A DNA stretch of 64,000 bases, taken from contig JAYKKT010000047.1 in assembly GCA_036023115.1 (NCBI GenBank), positions 248,001-312,000 of the forward strand, given 5' to 3'. The notes beneath the pieces are model-generated. The model saw only the letters and a list, made by a program, of their open reading frames with translations, was not told where the DNA came from and did not search any database. Below, piece by piece: positions 34,335 to 47,788 of the stretch; positions within the stretch are counted from its first letter, which is position 1, and every line of letters starts with the position of its first letter. The position numbers and the translations under genes are program-made. The stretch comes from Brasenia schreberi (lineage: Eukaryota > Streptophyta > Magnoliopsida > Nymphaeales > Cabombaceae).

Positions 34335-36387
34335 CTGCTCTTCTTTATGGTCCATAAAAATCTGTTTCTCATTCTTCTCTCTCTCTTTTGCTTAGTGAGT
34401 TTTATCCTCTTGCGTTTAGATGCATAATCAAACTCACTATTGTCAACCTACCAAAATCAGTCTCGAACTTTAAAATTGGCCGAAAAACCATTTCAAGATG
34501 TTTTTTTCTGTTTTTCAAGCATATGGAAAGCTGGTCTCGTGTACTTTTGAATGGATTAAGAATCACTCGGATTCGATCTTGGACGCTTGAGATATAAAGA
34601 AAAGAATTTGATCACATAAGAAGTATCTAAGACTTCAATAGACCAAATACATTCTCTCGAGGAAAAGGTGTAACTCAACTAATTCTACTTAGAATTGAAT
34701 GATTTTTTATCCTTTGAGAAAGTTTCTTTTATGTCTTTTCAAGAAATTAAGACAAAAATTGGAGTTCCAATGAGGAAGTTATAGCCAAGATAAATAGGAA
34801 GCAGGGCTACCGATTGAATTCTATTAAGATTAGAAAATTCACAAAGACTGAATTTTTATTTGAATTTGCCTATTTTGGCCGGTTGGATATATCCTGTAGC
34901 TTATAGTGCACTAAGAATTACGTCAATTAGAGTTTTATCGAGACAGATATAATCAAAATACCCTATTACAGACCAAATTTCTATCTCGAAGTGACTCCAA
35001 TTGAGGGCATTTATGAGGTTTTGACGCAAATCGAGCCTAAAGCTCGGAAACAACTTGAGGGTACGAGTGAAAAGCTCGAGAAGTGCTTTAGAAAGCTGTC
35101 AAAGCTTCGATCGGGACCCGGTCCTCATTGGGATGTGCCAGTCGGATTGTCCATCTTAGCCTTATCCGAACCCTCGTAGAATATAGGTTTGGGTTCTTTG
35201 GTACACCCCATACTTCATCAAAGTTCCTAGCGGAATCACTTGTGCCCGTTCCTAACCACAACGGTATGATTATGATTAACACTGATGATTGGATGATCAT
35301 CAAATGCCATCTTTATATGTATATCGTAAACAGTGATTCTAATGAAGAAGCAAGAGATTATGCATCAAGAAACGTAAAGCTTCATGCAACCACACTAGAA
35401 ATTTCTCTTTATAAGGGGTCCATACACAGGATCCAGCACTATGGCGACGAATTGAAGAGCCCATCTTGTTGTCTCCACTTGGCATGGGATAAGGCTTCGT
35501 GTTGGTTTCGACTTTGGAGGCGGCCCCTCGTCATGCACATCATGAGAATAAACGATAAACAATCAGCCCGATCGATTCTGGCCTGTCCAAAACGTTATAT
35601 TTTGTGCTGAGAGAATGCAACGAAGCCAAAGCACTTGTAATATTTGAGATCATCCTCAGGGATGGCAGGTCGCTGCAATTGTGAAGGCCGTCTTCTACTA
35701 ATGATTTTTTTACTCCAGGATGCATGAATTTACATTTACTTATTTTTTATGTGGTGTGATGGTAGGTCGCACAACTAATTTAATTTCCTCAACAAACTTT
35801 TCTGACTATAATATAATATATAGAGAGAGAATGAGAAATGCTAAGCTCTTCTTGTCAATCTAATCGTTTATCTTTTTTATCGAACAATCATATATATATA
35901 TATATATGAAATAAAAGTAGTCATTTGTCTGGCCGAACTACATTTGATCCTCCTAAAGTGGCAAAGGCGCATGCATATTTTGGGAACACTATGGCACAAA
36001 ACTACAGCTGTTAGAAGACAATTAGGTTGATGCAAAACTTTCACATTGTGCATTTGAAGGAAACGAAATTGCATATCTCAGCCACAAAACCCAATAGGAA
36101 AATGTGAATGAAGATTGAAATTAATGAATGGCAGGTAGAGGGAGTAAATAGATGTATTTGTCTATTTTCTCATGCATCAAGAATTACGTAAACGGAAGTA
36201 TTGAGAGAAATATGGACAAAGTACTGCTACCTATCAAGGTATTCGAGCATGGAAGTTAGCGCTCTCTAGCATACCCTAGCAATTCATAGCAGCTGAATTA
36301 GTGCATTGTTCGGGTGTTCATCCCGGCACGTAAAACAAGTAAGAGTATGTAAGACCATCTTTTATGATGGTTCAATGCGCACGCACA

Positions 36388-36448
<61 letters not shown>

Positions 36449-36517
36449 CTTCTTTCTAGTCATCTGATCCATCTACGCCACCGCATCTATAAGTTGCTGC
36501 ACGGTTCATTCTGATTT
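34335..36517. other. Intergenic, no gene recognised
   Basis: Open frames at 34991-35179 and 35128-35610 show no motif I recognise. They overlap on different frames and have no conserved pattern. Short TA tracts at about 35808 and 35890, and a (GA)n tract at 36391-36442. Confidence 0.45.
36391..36442. repeat. (GA)n microsatellite
   Basis: About 50 bases of GA, some 75 bases before the left arm of the ECT inverted duplication. Confidence 0.95.
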
Positions 36518-37345
36518 TCAGTTATCATTAATAATTTTGGTATGTTTCTGCTAATACTCACTTGTCATCAGATATGGGATGGAAAAGTGAACGACACCAG
36601 CACTAAAGACAAAGAGGGAACAAAATCAAAATCCAACAAACCTACTGAACCTGTAACGATTATTCAGAAAGACTCAGCCCAGTGTCTTGTGGAACGAAAG
36701 CCACTGGAAGAGAATGGCTTGGTTGCAGAAGCGGTAGATGTTGCCAATGGTACAAAACTGGGTACTGAGAGGGTGCCCAATGGAGTTGCCAATGGATTCT
36801 AGGATTATGCTATTCACTTTGTAATCGATATCTGCAGCCCCTTTGTTCTATAGCACCAGAAGCATGAGGAGAGAGGCGTTTCCGTGCGTAGGCTCGATAA
36901 ACCAGCTGAGTTCCATGGAAAAAAAGCTCTGAACTGCAATAAGCAGGATTGATACCAGCAAAGAAGAATATATTACTTTCCTTGCCGTTCTATAGCACCT
37001 AGCTGTGGTCGAGGTGATAGAATATCTTAGTCCTTGCCGTTCAGTTCTATTTGCATCATTAGTTGACCTTTTCTCTCATAGTTTCTATTTTTGTATTGTT
37101 TGTTGTCTTTTCCCCAGACTTTTTCGACTTCTTAGAGTAGTGTAATAGAGACTTGTGGTGGTGGTGGTTGATCTACAAGACCAAGACCTATATTGAGTGG
37201 ATTGGGATGTTTTTGAGTTTCCTTCGTTTTCTTTCTTAATCTGTATCTACTTTCCAGTTTCTGTACCTTTAGAAAGAAAATGGGTGGAATTTTTGCATGG
37301 TTGTCGTCGTTCTTCCTGCGTCTGGTTCTCTCTCTCTCTCTCATA
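36518..37345 (+). pseudogene. Duplicated last exon and 3' UTR of the ECT gene (inverted copy)
   Basis: Aligns with the reverse complement of about 38230-39036. It contains the end of the last intron with its acceptor (TCATCAG), the full last-exon frame (about 36572-36802, [16 protein letters not shown] to VANGF and stop, with about four amino-acid changes) and the 3' UTR up to the GTGGTGGTGG region and beyond. No upstream ECT exon is present, so it cannot make a reader protein by itself. Confidence 0.9.
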
Positions 37346-38229
37346 TATACATATATATGTATCATTTCATTTCTCTATCAAAGTGTCTCAATGTGATGTA
37401 AGAACCACCAAAGTGTATCAATGTGATGGAAGGAAACAGTCAAATCAAACATAGCAGCAAATCATAGTACGACGCCTGATTCGAGCACTTTCTGACAGAA
37501 TACAATTAGATCCAAGACAAACAGTTGTATAGATCCTAGACAAAAACGTAAACGATACCAAAATGAAACACTGTATTTTGTTCTTTTACGTTGAAATCCA
37601 TCGTATCCTAATGGAAGCACGGAATTGAGCTGGATTTAATATGAAATATAATAGATCATTCTCTAGTCCCCAATATATATATCGACCGGATCTTGTCAGT
37701 CCGACCCGAAGCTAATAAAGCTAAATTCGGATAAGAAAAATTGGTTCTTTAGGTCAAACCATGCAACTTTGCAAGGCCAACTTCTTTGTGGAAAACGATG
37801 CAGTGAAAGTATCATGTGTCACCAGAGAGCAAACTCTAGCGCGTTTGATTATGGACGGGGTCGTAGAATTCAGGAAAGAGACCCCGCGGAAACAAGACAA
37901 CTTCCCTGTCAAATTCTGCTACATATACAGAAAAGCATTGATACAGCCGGATATTTCAAGATTTGGCATGAACACCTTTTAAGAACCAACCAATCAAATC
38001 TTATGTGTAGGCGGATTTTCAACATCACAAGCATACGCATAATCAGGGTTCAGGATGCTAGATCTGACTTCAGTAAACAAAAGAAGCAACTCATGATTTG
38101 GCTTCTTCGAGAATTCGATATGGTAATAAAACCTTTAATTCGTTACAGCATCAAGTTTGTTACCAAGAACCGAATTCATTGAACTGAGTTAAGATCTTAA
38201 TTTCAACCATCTAAGTGGAATCGGGTCAA
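37346..38229. other. Spacer between the inverted ECT repeats
   Basis: About 880 bases of unassigned sequence. Overlapping open frames at 37761-38182 have no recognised domain. Confidence 0.5.
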
Positions 38230-38745
38230 ACTATACCAGCAGAGAGAGAAAGCAGGAAACACAGCGACAACCATGCAATAATTCCCACCCAAACTTTCTT
38301 TCTAATGGTACAGAAACTCAACTGGAAGTAGATACAGAATAGTAAGCTCATTGAAGGAAAGAAAAGAGAAGGAAACTCAGACATCACAAACTACTCAATA
38401 CAACCTAGTCAGGTCTCTGTCTTACAGATCCGCCATCACCACCACCACAAGTCTCTATTACACTACTCTAACAAGTTGAAAACTTCAGAAGAAAAAAAAC
38501 AATACAAAAACAAACTATGAGAGAAAAGGTCAACTGAACGGCATAGATATTCCATCACCTCAACCACAAAACTGATATTCTTCTTTGCTGGTATCAACCC
38601 TGCTTATTGCAGTTCAGAGCTTTTCCTCCATGGAACCTCAGCTGGTTTATCCAGCCTCCGCACGGAAACACCACTCTCCAAATACTTCTGATGCTATAGA
38701 ACAAGGGGGGCTGCAGATGTCGATTACAAAGTGAATAACATAATC
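38230..38745 (-). other. ECT 3' UTR (right arm of the inverted duplication)
   Basis: Sequence downstream of the ECT stop that also occurs inverted at about 36803-37345. The copies differ by small indels. Transcription reading beyond this arm would run through the spacer into the other arm. Confidence 0.6.
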
Positions 38746-41700
38746 CTAGAATCCATTGGCAATTCCATTGGGCACCCTCTCAGTACCCGGTTTTGTACCA
38801 TTGGCAACATCTACCGCTTCTGCAACCAAGCCATTCTCTTCCAGTGGCTTTCGATCCACAAGACACTGGGCTGAGTCTTTCTGAAGAATCGTTACAGGTT
38901 CAGTAGGTTTGTTGGATTTTGATTTTGTTCCCTCTTTGTCTTTGGTGCTGGTGTCATTCACTTTTCCATCCCATATCTGATGACAAGAGAGTATTAGCAG
39001 AAACATACCAAAATTATTAATGATAACTGAATACACACAAAACAGCACCCAGAAAAGAAATCCATCACTTTGTCAATGGGAAACGAAGACCAAACCGGTT
39101 TCTGAATCTGCTTCAGTTGCTGCAGCTTGGCTCGGCTCTCCTGCATTTGCATTTGACGACTCTCGTAAAATCCAAAATCGTCCAATATACAAGTCTTGGA
39201 AACATAATCCTTGAATATCTTAAGTATATCAAGCCCCTGCTCAAACTTCACCTGTAGCGACAATTTAGAATACAAGTCTCAAAACAAAATAAATTTATTG
39301 TATTGGTATCTGCCAGGTTTAAACTAAGTGACCAGCAAGCACCACAGAAGAACCTGTACACCAATTTGTAGCCAAACTCAATCACTAACCTCCTGCGTGT
39401 CTCTGCTATTTGTGACAGGCTTGTTGTCATTGTTCTCTAGAATAATGTGCTTCAACAAACTGTTGGGGATATCTTTGATGATATGCCACTTGACAGGAAA
39501 ACAACCATTCCATTTGTCTTGCTGCCAATACTCAACACTCTTGTTAAAATCAACCGGACCAATCATCTCTCTGCAAGACCAACAAATTGCCCACTGGTAT
39601 TAACCTGCATAGACATAAAACAAATGAGATAAAAATTACCAAATAAACAAAGGGAAACCTTTGATCAACACCAGCACCAAGAGGCTTACCGAGAAGAAAA
39701 GGAATACAGGGCAGCCGCCGGGTTTTCTGCTGAGACACTCCTGATATGCAGCATCAAGCTTCTTGTTGCCATTTTGACAGTAACTCGCCCAGACATTATA
39801 CTTGATACTTTTGTGAATATCATCCTCACTGTATGACTTGATAACAAAAAACTTGGCATCAGAATAGTTGGTCAGGAAGTCCATTCGGTTGTACTGATCC
39901 CTATCTGGAGTCTTGCTGGAATCATCAGTTTTATTCACCGTGATGCTCTGGCCTTTCACTGCCAATGTAACACCAGTTGGAAAACTTCTTTGGTGCTTAA
40001 ACCGAGCAGCTCTTGGTCCCTTGTTCTGCTCGTTCAACACATCCATGTTTTCATTGCTAAAATAGAGATACCCATTTCCACGACCTCTAGGTTTGTATTT
40101 ACTATCAATGGGAAGCCAACCCCGCCCATTTATTCTGGAGTTATAACCATTTGACCCATACACTTGGGGAACTCTCAACGCACCAGCACTATGATTGTAC
40201 ATCCTGCTGTTTGAATAAATCCGGTTCATGAAGGCAGAAGGAGGGGCTATACCAGAATTTGGCCTTGAAGGATGCAACCCCTGTGCACACAGGAAATGTA
40301 GTTCAGTAGAAGGATGCAGGAAGGTTTGACTACTCTGTAACGGTAGACCAGAATAATACGCAAGAAAAGGCATAGACCAGGCTTGAACGACTGTAATGGT
40401 AGATGACTCAACTCCAAGAAGACAGCTACAGAGTAAGCATTCTAACAAGAACTAGAGCACCAACTCCAATCTGATATAATAGATGGTTTTCATCCAATAA
40501 CAATGATTGAAATTTGAATTCAACAAGTAAAAAGTGTATGTGTGAATAAAATACACCTACAAAAAGTATTCATGTACATTCACTCTTTTAATTCATATTT
40601 GAAAGATGAATGACTAAAATTTATTTGCATATGCTGGCACCTAAGTGCGATAACATATACCAGACTCTCTTTCTATCTGTCTCTATTATATTATATTATA
40701 TTATATGTGTGTACATGTGAGAGAGGGAGAGGTTAGCGCTTCCAGTTTCTGTCATTTTGAGAAAAGGACTGAAAAGAATGGGCCTTTAGAGAAACAGAGA
40801 GGACTTGTGTAGCATATATGTTCAAAAGCTTTTCTATACAATTGTTATATGTGTTTGCATAACCAACAAAATAGTAGTTACGAATTTCAACCAATTTGCA
40901 TAACCATCTTGTTCAATATTCAAATAATTACCACTAAGAAATGAGGAACGAGAATTTGAAATTTAAATCATATATTCATTCAAACAAGCAGTTCTAGAAA
41001 ATCACAGCGCTACTAACAGAAAAGAAATGTTGTCCAATAAAAAGACCGCAATTGAGGTCAGATACATAAAGGAACTTCTCCGTGAAAGAGCAAATATTGC
41101 ACTTTGATGTCTAAAATGGAAGCCTCATGGAAATGAAACCCAAAAAGCCAACTCAGGAAAAGAATCAAAGAGTCCAGTGGGTATACCATCACATGAGGAA
41201 GTGCTCGGGTGTTATGGTTTCTGTTTCCTGTAAATGGCTGAGGCCCTGAAGAAGATAAAGGACAACTTGTTGCTGGTCTATGCTGTCCATCCAAAACAGG
41301 GCCATCCAGCCAACCAGTTGACCGTGCTCCATCAAAATTGAATTGGGAATCCTGATAATTTGGCAAAATACCAAGCCCATATGAACCATATGAGTTCAGT
41401 GCTGATGGTGGTCGATTACTAGGTTTGACAAGAGGCGCTCCATTAGTTTTTATATTGCCATTGGCTACACCATTAGGAGTTTCTACTGGCACAGTTCCCT
41501 GGTCAGGTGCAGCAAATGTAGAAACCTCTTCCTTAGACACTGGAGTTTGATTATTAGAGTTACAATGACCAGTGGAAGATGGGTTATGTTGCTGGTAGAA
41601 TGGTGCTGCATACTGATAATGTTGAGGGCCATAGAGTTGCCCATCAGGTCCGATGGTTGGAACTGATGAACCACCTGGAGGGTAGGCACCATATGGAGGG

Positions 41701-44222
41701 TAAGCATATCCAGGATGATACATCATAGTTCCGTTGTCCCCATAAACCCCCTATTATGGACCAAGAGAAAAAAAGAGAACAACGTAAATACTAACATTTT
41801 AATTTGCCAATACAAGACAAAACTATCAGAAACCCAAAGTAAGAGAAGGCACCTCAACTCCATCGTATCTAGGATAGTCCTCCCACTCATTCATGTGACC
41901 ATCATATCCTAAACAATTAAGAGACAAGAAAACCAACATATTTATGGAAGTTCTAACTTAAAGCATGATGGTTGAGCCACAGGCAATGGAAAAAGTACAA
42001 GAATTGTACCCCCGAAATAGTATGCTGGAGAAGCATATCCATTTGAAAAATAGCACATATTAGGATCCACAAATTCCGGAAGGACAGGTGTAGTAGATCG
42101 ATCAATAACAGGACTTGGGCCATTTACAGCTTCACTAGCATTGTACTGAACAGAAGATAGCTGGATGATGGAAAAAGAAACAAACAACACGACTTAAATA
42201 CAGTACACACTCAAAAGGTTTAATTATTCCAGAAAAGAAAATAAATGAAATATAAATAGACACTCAACCTTAAGACCAAATTATTCAATCTGAAACAAAC
42301 AAATGCACCAATATTCATAATGCAAGCAAAAGGAACTACCTTTTTGGTGGCCTCTGGAATCTCTGCAGGCTTTGGTTGCGAATCCAGAGACATCTGCTTC
42401 AGTAAATCTGAAGCTTCGGTAGCCAAGATGGTCAAGGAAAATAGAAATTCTAGCCAACAACATATACTCACAAGAAGGAAATAAAAAACTTAAGCAAACA
42501 AAGAAAAATCTATGTATTAAAAAATGACTGAAATTTAACAAAAACATACTTCATGAAACACTGTGTACAACACCAGGGGAGAAATAAACAGTCTTGAAAA
42601 CAATAAGTGTCTTGGTTGCATTCACTGAAGCACTAAGAAATGACAATGATGCAGAAATAAAGAAGACAGTCCTGATCAAAATACTTGGATCATGAGTCAA
42701 ATGAGTTTTTGTTTTGGAATAAATTATCAAGAATTAGGTCCCATCTTTTGGGATAAACTATTGATCCACCGAATCGCAAAGGATTAAGTCCCATCTTCTA
42801 CATAACACATTGAGCTTTTAATGTCCCCCATATTTGATGTTATGATATACATGCCAGCTTGTTATGCTGCAGCAAAACATAAGGGGAATTTCGGTCACTA
42901 AGGCATAAATTCTAAAAAGAGAATTCGAAAGTGAGAATTCAAACCATCAAACTTAAATTCAAACATGAGAGTTTAAATTAGCAGCTAATTTGGATTTTTT
43001 CACTTCCAAATCATTGCAATCCAGATGCAAGAAAACAAAAGGATCCCCAACAACTCAGATTCAAACAATACATAGAGCAATCGAATTATACAAGGCCCAC
43101 GAGGAATCTACAGATCCCCAAAATTACCTTGTATTATATAAGTGAAAGAGACTAATCGAACTCTAGCAACTTACGAGAGACAACTTTCTATCAGGATTTC
43201 GGTAGCATTTACTTCCTAGGAATGACCTAAGTCCAAACTAAAAGCCATCTTGTTTTCCTTTCACTAGTTTCCTGAAATATGCATAGTGCCACCTGCCAAG
43301 GGAAGTCAATCACAACCAAATATCTTAATCAAACATTTTCAGAAGAAGAAAGCAAGTCAACCAATTCAAGTAAAGACACGGTTCATAATACTTTACGTCA
43401 CAATGAACTCAACTCCATAGGTTATTCTCCCCATGGGTCAAGGCTTCAACCCTATAAAAAACCTAGCTCATCTTAACGCCCAGAAACCAAATACCAGACC
43501 AAATTGACAACATAAATGTAACCCCAGCAATCAGCAATCGTCCAAGCATGAAACCGAGAATAAATGATACACAAAAAGCCAAAAAGTTTTACAAATGCCG
43601 TGATTTAGACATAAATCCAAGCAAAACCGTATCAACAATACAACACCCGAAAATTCAAATTATTATTTGATCTTGACAATAAACAGGTAAAAAATGTCAC
43701 CGAAATGAATTTTGTACAAACTAAAAATCACAAAGTACCCTCCATATTAGAAGCGATCGAGACCTAAAGCTCGAGACCAAAATCCAACAACATATTCATA
43801 AATCATAACTTTTCGAACTCAACATGAGCCATAGCTCGAAAACATTCATCCTTCCCCGACCTCAAAAGAAACCCAGTACAACCAAAGAAAATTCAAGGAA
43901 GCAAATCTTTAGAAAATACATATGTCATTAAAAATCATGATGTAAGCGATAAACGCATGACAAAACAATGGAAACCAGACACCAGCTCAAATACATGACT
44001 CGTTTCCCAGATCCATGAAGAGACGCGCATAAACATCCACCCAATCCCATCCACACCTGAATAAAAATGCTCCATGATAAAGCAGCTAAACCCATAAAGG
44101 GGCAAAGACCCCAAAACTAAATAAGTACCTAAAACCCCAAATCAAGATCAAGTGGAAGATTGCACCGTTAGATGAACAAGGGAATAAAGGATACGGTCCG
44201 TAGAAGGAGCCAAGGCCGCCAT
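38746..44222 (-). CDS. ECT: YTH-domain m6A reader (ECT family), frameshifted in exon 7
   Basis: Cytoplasmic ECT proteins bind N6-methyladenosine in mRNA. Coding exons (-): 44222-44195, 42413-42340, 42160-42010, 41908-41853, 41750-41187, 40280-39690, 39604-39390, 39251-39096, 38976-38746; about 687 codons if the shift is discounted. N-terminus [12 protein letters not shown]; low-complexity Tyr/Pro/Gly middle ([34 protein letters not shown]). YTH from about residue 420: [23 protein letters not shown] (first cage Trp), [15 protein letters not shown] (other two), [13 protein letters not shown]. Exon 7 has an extra CT (near 39571), giving a stop right after VGLAE. Exon 2 and 3 acceptors are ambiguous (42407, 42145). 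Either a recent null allele or a base error. Confidence 0.88.
42414..44194 (-). other. ECT first intron
   Basis: A 1.8-kb intron after only 28 coding bases (MAALAPSTD). AT-rich, with no transposon recognised. The short frames here are noise. Confidence 0.6.
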
Positions 44223-44600
44223 GGGTGTGAGGATGGTCCTTCCTCTTTCTCTCTCTATACTGGGATGTCAATATAGGTCGGTTCTAGAGAGAGAAAGAGC
44301 GGTGGGGTTTTGGGGGGAGAGGGAGCCGCCGCGGGAGGGAGGGGTTTCTGGAGGAGGAAAGAGAATCGATACGGTGGAGAAGAGGTTATTCAAATAGTAT
44401 CACCACGGGTCGACCTCCAAAACCGATCTTGTTTTCTATTTTTTATGTTTTGTTCTACGAACTAATTGTTTTAATTTTAATTTTTATGCTAGAATATGTA
44501 TTGACCCACCACCCCTTTTTATTTATCTTTTGCATCGCTCTACACCCTCTCAAAGCTCTAGAGAGAGAAGAAACCCTAATTCTCTCTCTTAGGGTTTCTC
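44223..44600 (-). promoter_or_regulatory. ECT 5' UTR and promoter with inverted telo-boxes
   Basis: A purine/pyrimidine-rich 5' leader (about 44223-44370). About 350 bases upstream of the ATG are two telo-box motifs in inverted orientation, AAACCCTAA at 44571-44579 and TTAGGGTTT at 44589-44597, separated by a CT stretch. Telo-boxes occur in promoters of plant translation and cell-cycle genes (family knowledge). Confidence 0.55.
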
Positions 44601-47600
44601 TCCCCCCGTTGCCTTTCTTTCTCTTACTAGACTAAGAACGAACACTTTTTCTGCGTGATATTGGGATGAGGGAGGAAGAACATTTTTCAAGTATTTGTGG
44701 GGTTCAAACGGATCCCGGAACTGTTCCACCACCTGATGTGGATAACAATGTTTGACAGCAATCTTTTATGGATCTAGATCTTGAAAATCTGGAGTCGTCT
44801 TTTGAAGATGAAAGTATGAATGTTACATGAAATCGGGTTCGAGATAATGCGTACAATGTAGAAAATGCAAAACATATGGCACTTGATATGGATCAGATTT
44901 TTGGATCCCCATTAAAATGTCAGTTCGAATCGGCAAGAACATTATATTTTGATATAGACCTGGCAGGTTCGTGGTAAATTGGGATCAACGTTTAATACTG
45001 TTGGTTCTAGTTCCACTAAAACGTGAAGTTAGCGGCCTGACTCCCTCTCTGGTTCCATTGGTTTCAGACTCGATACCATTACAATTTCAGTAGTTCGGTT
45101 CCGATTCTGTTTAGAATAAAATCCACAAATAAACATGGAACTTTAGGCTTATATTAAAATAGAACATCAATTAAGAGGAACATTATCTTTTACTTTTGTA
45201 TGATGATTACAACTTCAAAAGATAATTAAGGAAGAATTACATTTACTTCGAAAGTAAAAAATATTATGAATCATTCATCTATTTTGATCAAGTGGGATTT
45301 ACTATAAGTTGGATTGCATGCACCAATATAGGAGATTGGAGTTGGAGTAGAGCATGCCCCACGCCCACAATGTTACCTATTGTGAAAAAGGACCCAAATC
45401 CAGCTTTAAGGGCTTTTTGTTATAAGCAGGCACTTACGTCACATTTCGATGACAACCAACGGCATTCGTTTCGAGATAAGCGACTTTTAACGGTCGTAAT
45501 GGTTCAACGCGAGCAAAAATACTAAAAAGAGTATTTGAGAGAACAAATGACTTGAAATAAAAGTAAAATATTTATTGATAGCAAAAAGGTGTGTAATATG
45601 TTAACACACTTATAACTCAAGATATGGAACTATTACGAGTATTTAAGAAAATGGTATTTTTGTCAACCTAAAAATTACTACGAAATTGTCAAGGTGTTCT
45701 TAAGCAAGAATATGATTATACAACTATAAGACAGAGGAGAGTTAGCTCCGGAGTCTTTGTGTGTCCTTCAGCCAGAGTCTTTGTGCAAGTGAAGGGGAGA
45801 GGTTGAATCGCCCCGAATCCTGCAGGGTCAAGGAGAGTTAGCTCCAGATTGAGTATGATGCAGATGGGAAGGGTGAGGGCGCACAGTCGTCTCTTCAGCC
45901 AAGAAAAGAGTGGAAGATGCTGAATGCGACAGAGGACGAATTGCTATCCAACTTCACGATCAGGGTCCGGTTTGCCCCATCGAGTAGGTCCAATATGACA
46001 GTCGTCCCTTCGACCCATTTGCTTTAAACGCAAATCAGACCTTGGGGTTGCGCAACACAACCTAGGATTCTATACCCTTGCCTTCATCCCCATTCTTGAG
46101 TTAGGTGTTCGAATCGAGCACGAAACTATCGCCTCAAGTGGAAGGCAGGCCTTATTTCGATATCATTGATGAATTCAGCTCTCTCTCTCTCTCTCTCTCC
46201 TAAGTGCAAAATCATCCATGAAGCCTTTGCCAATCAAGTTTTGAATTAGAATGTCAGCCTTTTACAGTAGATCGTGGAAAGCGAGGGATCGAAACAGGGA
46301 TGGGTTGGGTTCGGCGGCCAACATGCACAACATTTGGTACTAGAGGAAGTTTATGTTCTTCCTCACACCCACACATTTGTTGAACATACAAGAGTGCTAC
46401 AACAGCCAAGAAAAGCAGATAGCGCGTGATAGTATTCGAACTAGACCACCGTCATCCTAAGGACTCAAACGTAGAGTTTTCAAATCGATCAAGATCTTTG
46501 AAGATCAACACATTAATGATGAATCTTGTGCACTGTTTGTTTGAGACTTCTCTAAAAAGAATCAAGGACAAGATCGGTCAGAACCTGACATTAATGGTAA
46601 ACTAAAGAAACTAAAGGAAAAACTAACAAGAAAGATCCTCTCAAAAGAAGTGTTGATTACCTCTAAGGGATGATCACTATATGAAATACCTAGAAATGCT
46701 TTTATCAGATGAAGAAGATGAAAAATCTATCATGTAAATCATGTTACCTCACCGCCAAATGCCGCAAAATGACCCTTATGCATGTGCATCTCTCTCTCTC
46801 TCTGGAAATGACCCTTATGCGTGTGCGTCTCTCTCTCTCGAACATGCAACCCTACCCGGATCGTTCCGGAAGCCATAAAAATTGTTTTTTAAAAAAATAC
46901 CTTGGTTCCGGTTCCATGAAAGGTGAAATGGGAACCAAACCTGGTGGTCCTCGGTTCAGGTTTCAGTCAGTTGTTGGCCCTGTTCGATTCCAGTTGGAAC
47001 CAGTGGGCTAGATTACAACATATAACAGAATAAATGGGCTTAAATTGCTTACAACCAACCAAGTGATACTTGGCAAGTTGGGTTGTTTGCAAGGCCTACA
47101 TCGGCACGCATGGGTCGAGCAAGGAGTTGGAAGAAACATTTTCTTTGAAAGATTATAGAATTAAGTTTGAAGGATTACCTCCTTAATTTAGTGTCTTTAT
47201 CTGAATCTAAATCGTTTTTCTGGTATTATATTGTATGCATTGAAGAAAGAGTTGAAGCTAGAAGCCTTAGGATTAAAAGTTACACATACCGAAGAAAATA
47301 GAAATAATACTATGAATAGCTAGGAATATGTACTAACTGGGGAAGAGGCCTTAAGTTGATATCAGATCAGAATTATGACTGTCATGATCTGAATCAATCA
47401 AATGTGTGCAAAATGACTTAAGTCTAAATTATTTTAGACTTTCATATAAATTCACATTGGGTAATAGAAAATCCTTCAGTTTTGGTATGTGGTAGTTGCC
47501 GGCCGGATGTCAAACAAGACCACCCCAGGTCACGTTGAGTATGATGCAAGTTGGAGTTTCTTCAAAACCAGTAGAAATTGCAAGCCATAGTTTTCCAGGA

Positions 47601-47788
47601 GAATGCAAGTTTTAGTTTCAACCAAACTAGCTGGAGTCTCTCTAAAAGTGAAGATGGAGATGAATGAAACCTATGGTCACTGTGATGAACTCAAGTTGTG
47701 GGAGTACTGATGAAGTAGTCTTAAAACCTATTTATATGACTATTTTTACAAATATGCAGCAAAGCCTAAGTGAAATCCTCTTGCTATG
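44601..47788. other. Intergenic, no gene recognised
   Basis: Short frames (for example 44666-44755, MREEEHFSSICGVQTDPG; 45292-45525) match nothing known to me. A CT tract lies at about 46178-46200. A tandem duplication of about 40 bases ('atgacccttatgc.tgtgc' plus a CT run) lies at 46767-46842. Confidence 0.45.

Noticed and set aside
35128..35610. A 160-codon open frame
   Set aside because: No recognisable domain, no splice context, and overlapping frames of similar length; kept only as unassigned sequence.
37761..38182. Two overlapping frames in the ECT inverted-repeat spacer
   Set aside because: No family pattern, and the frames conflict with each other.
41189..41707. Additional minus-strand frames of 66 and 74 codons
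   Set aside because: Alternative-frame shadows of ECT exon 5.
45292..45525. A 77-codon frame considered as a small gene
   Set aside because: No motif, no neighbouring exon and no codon pattern I could support.
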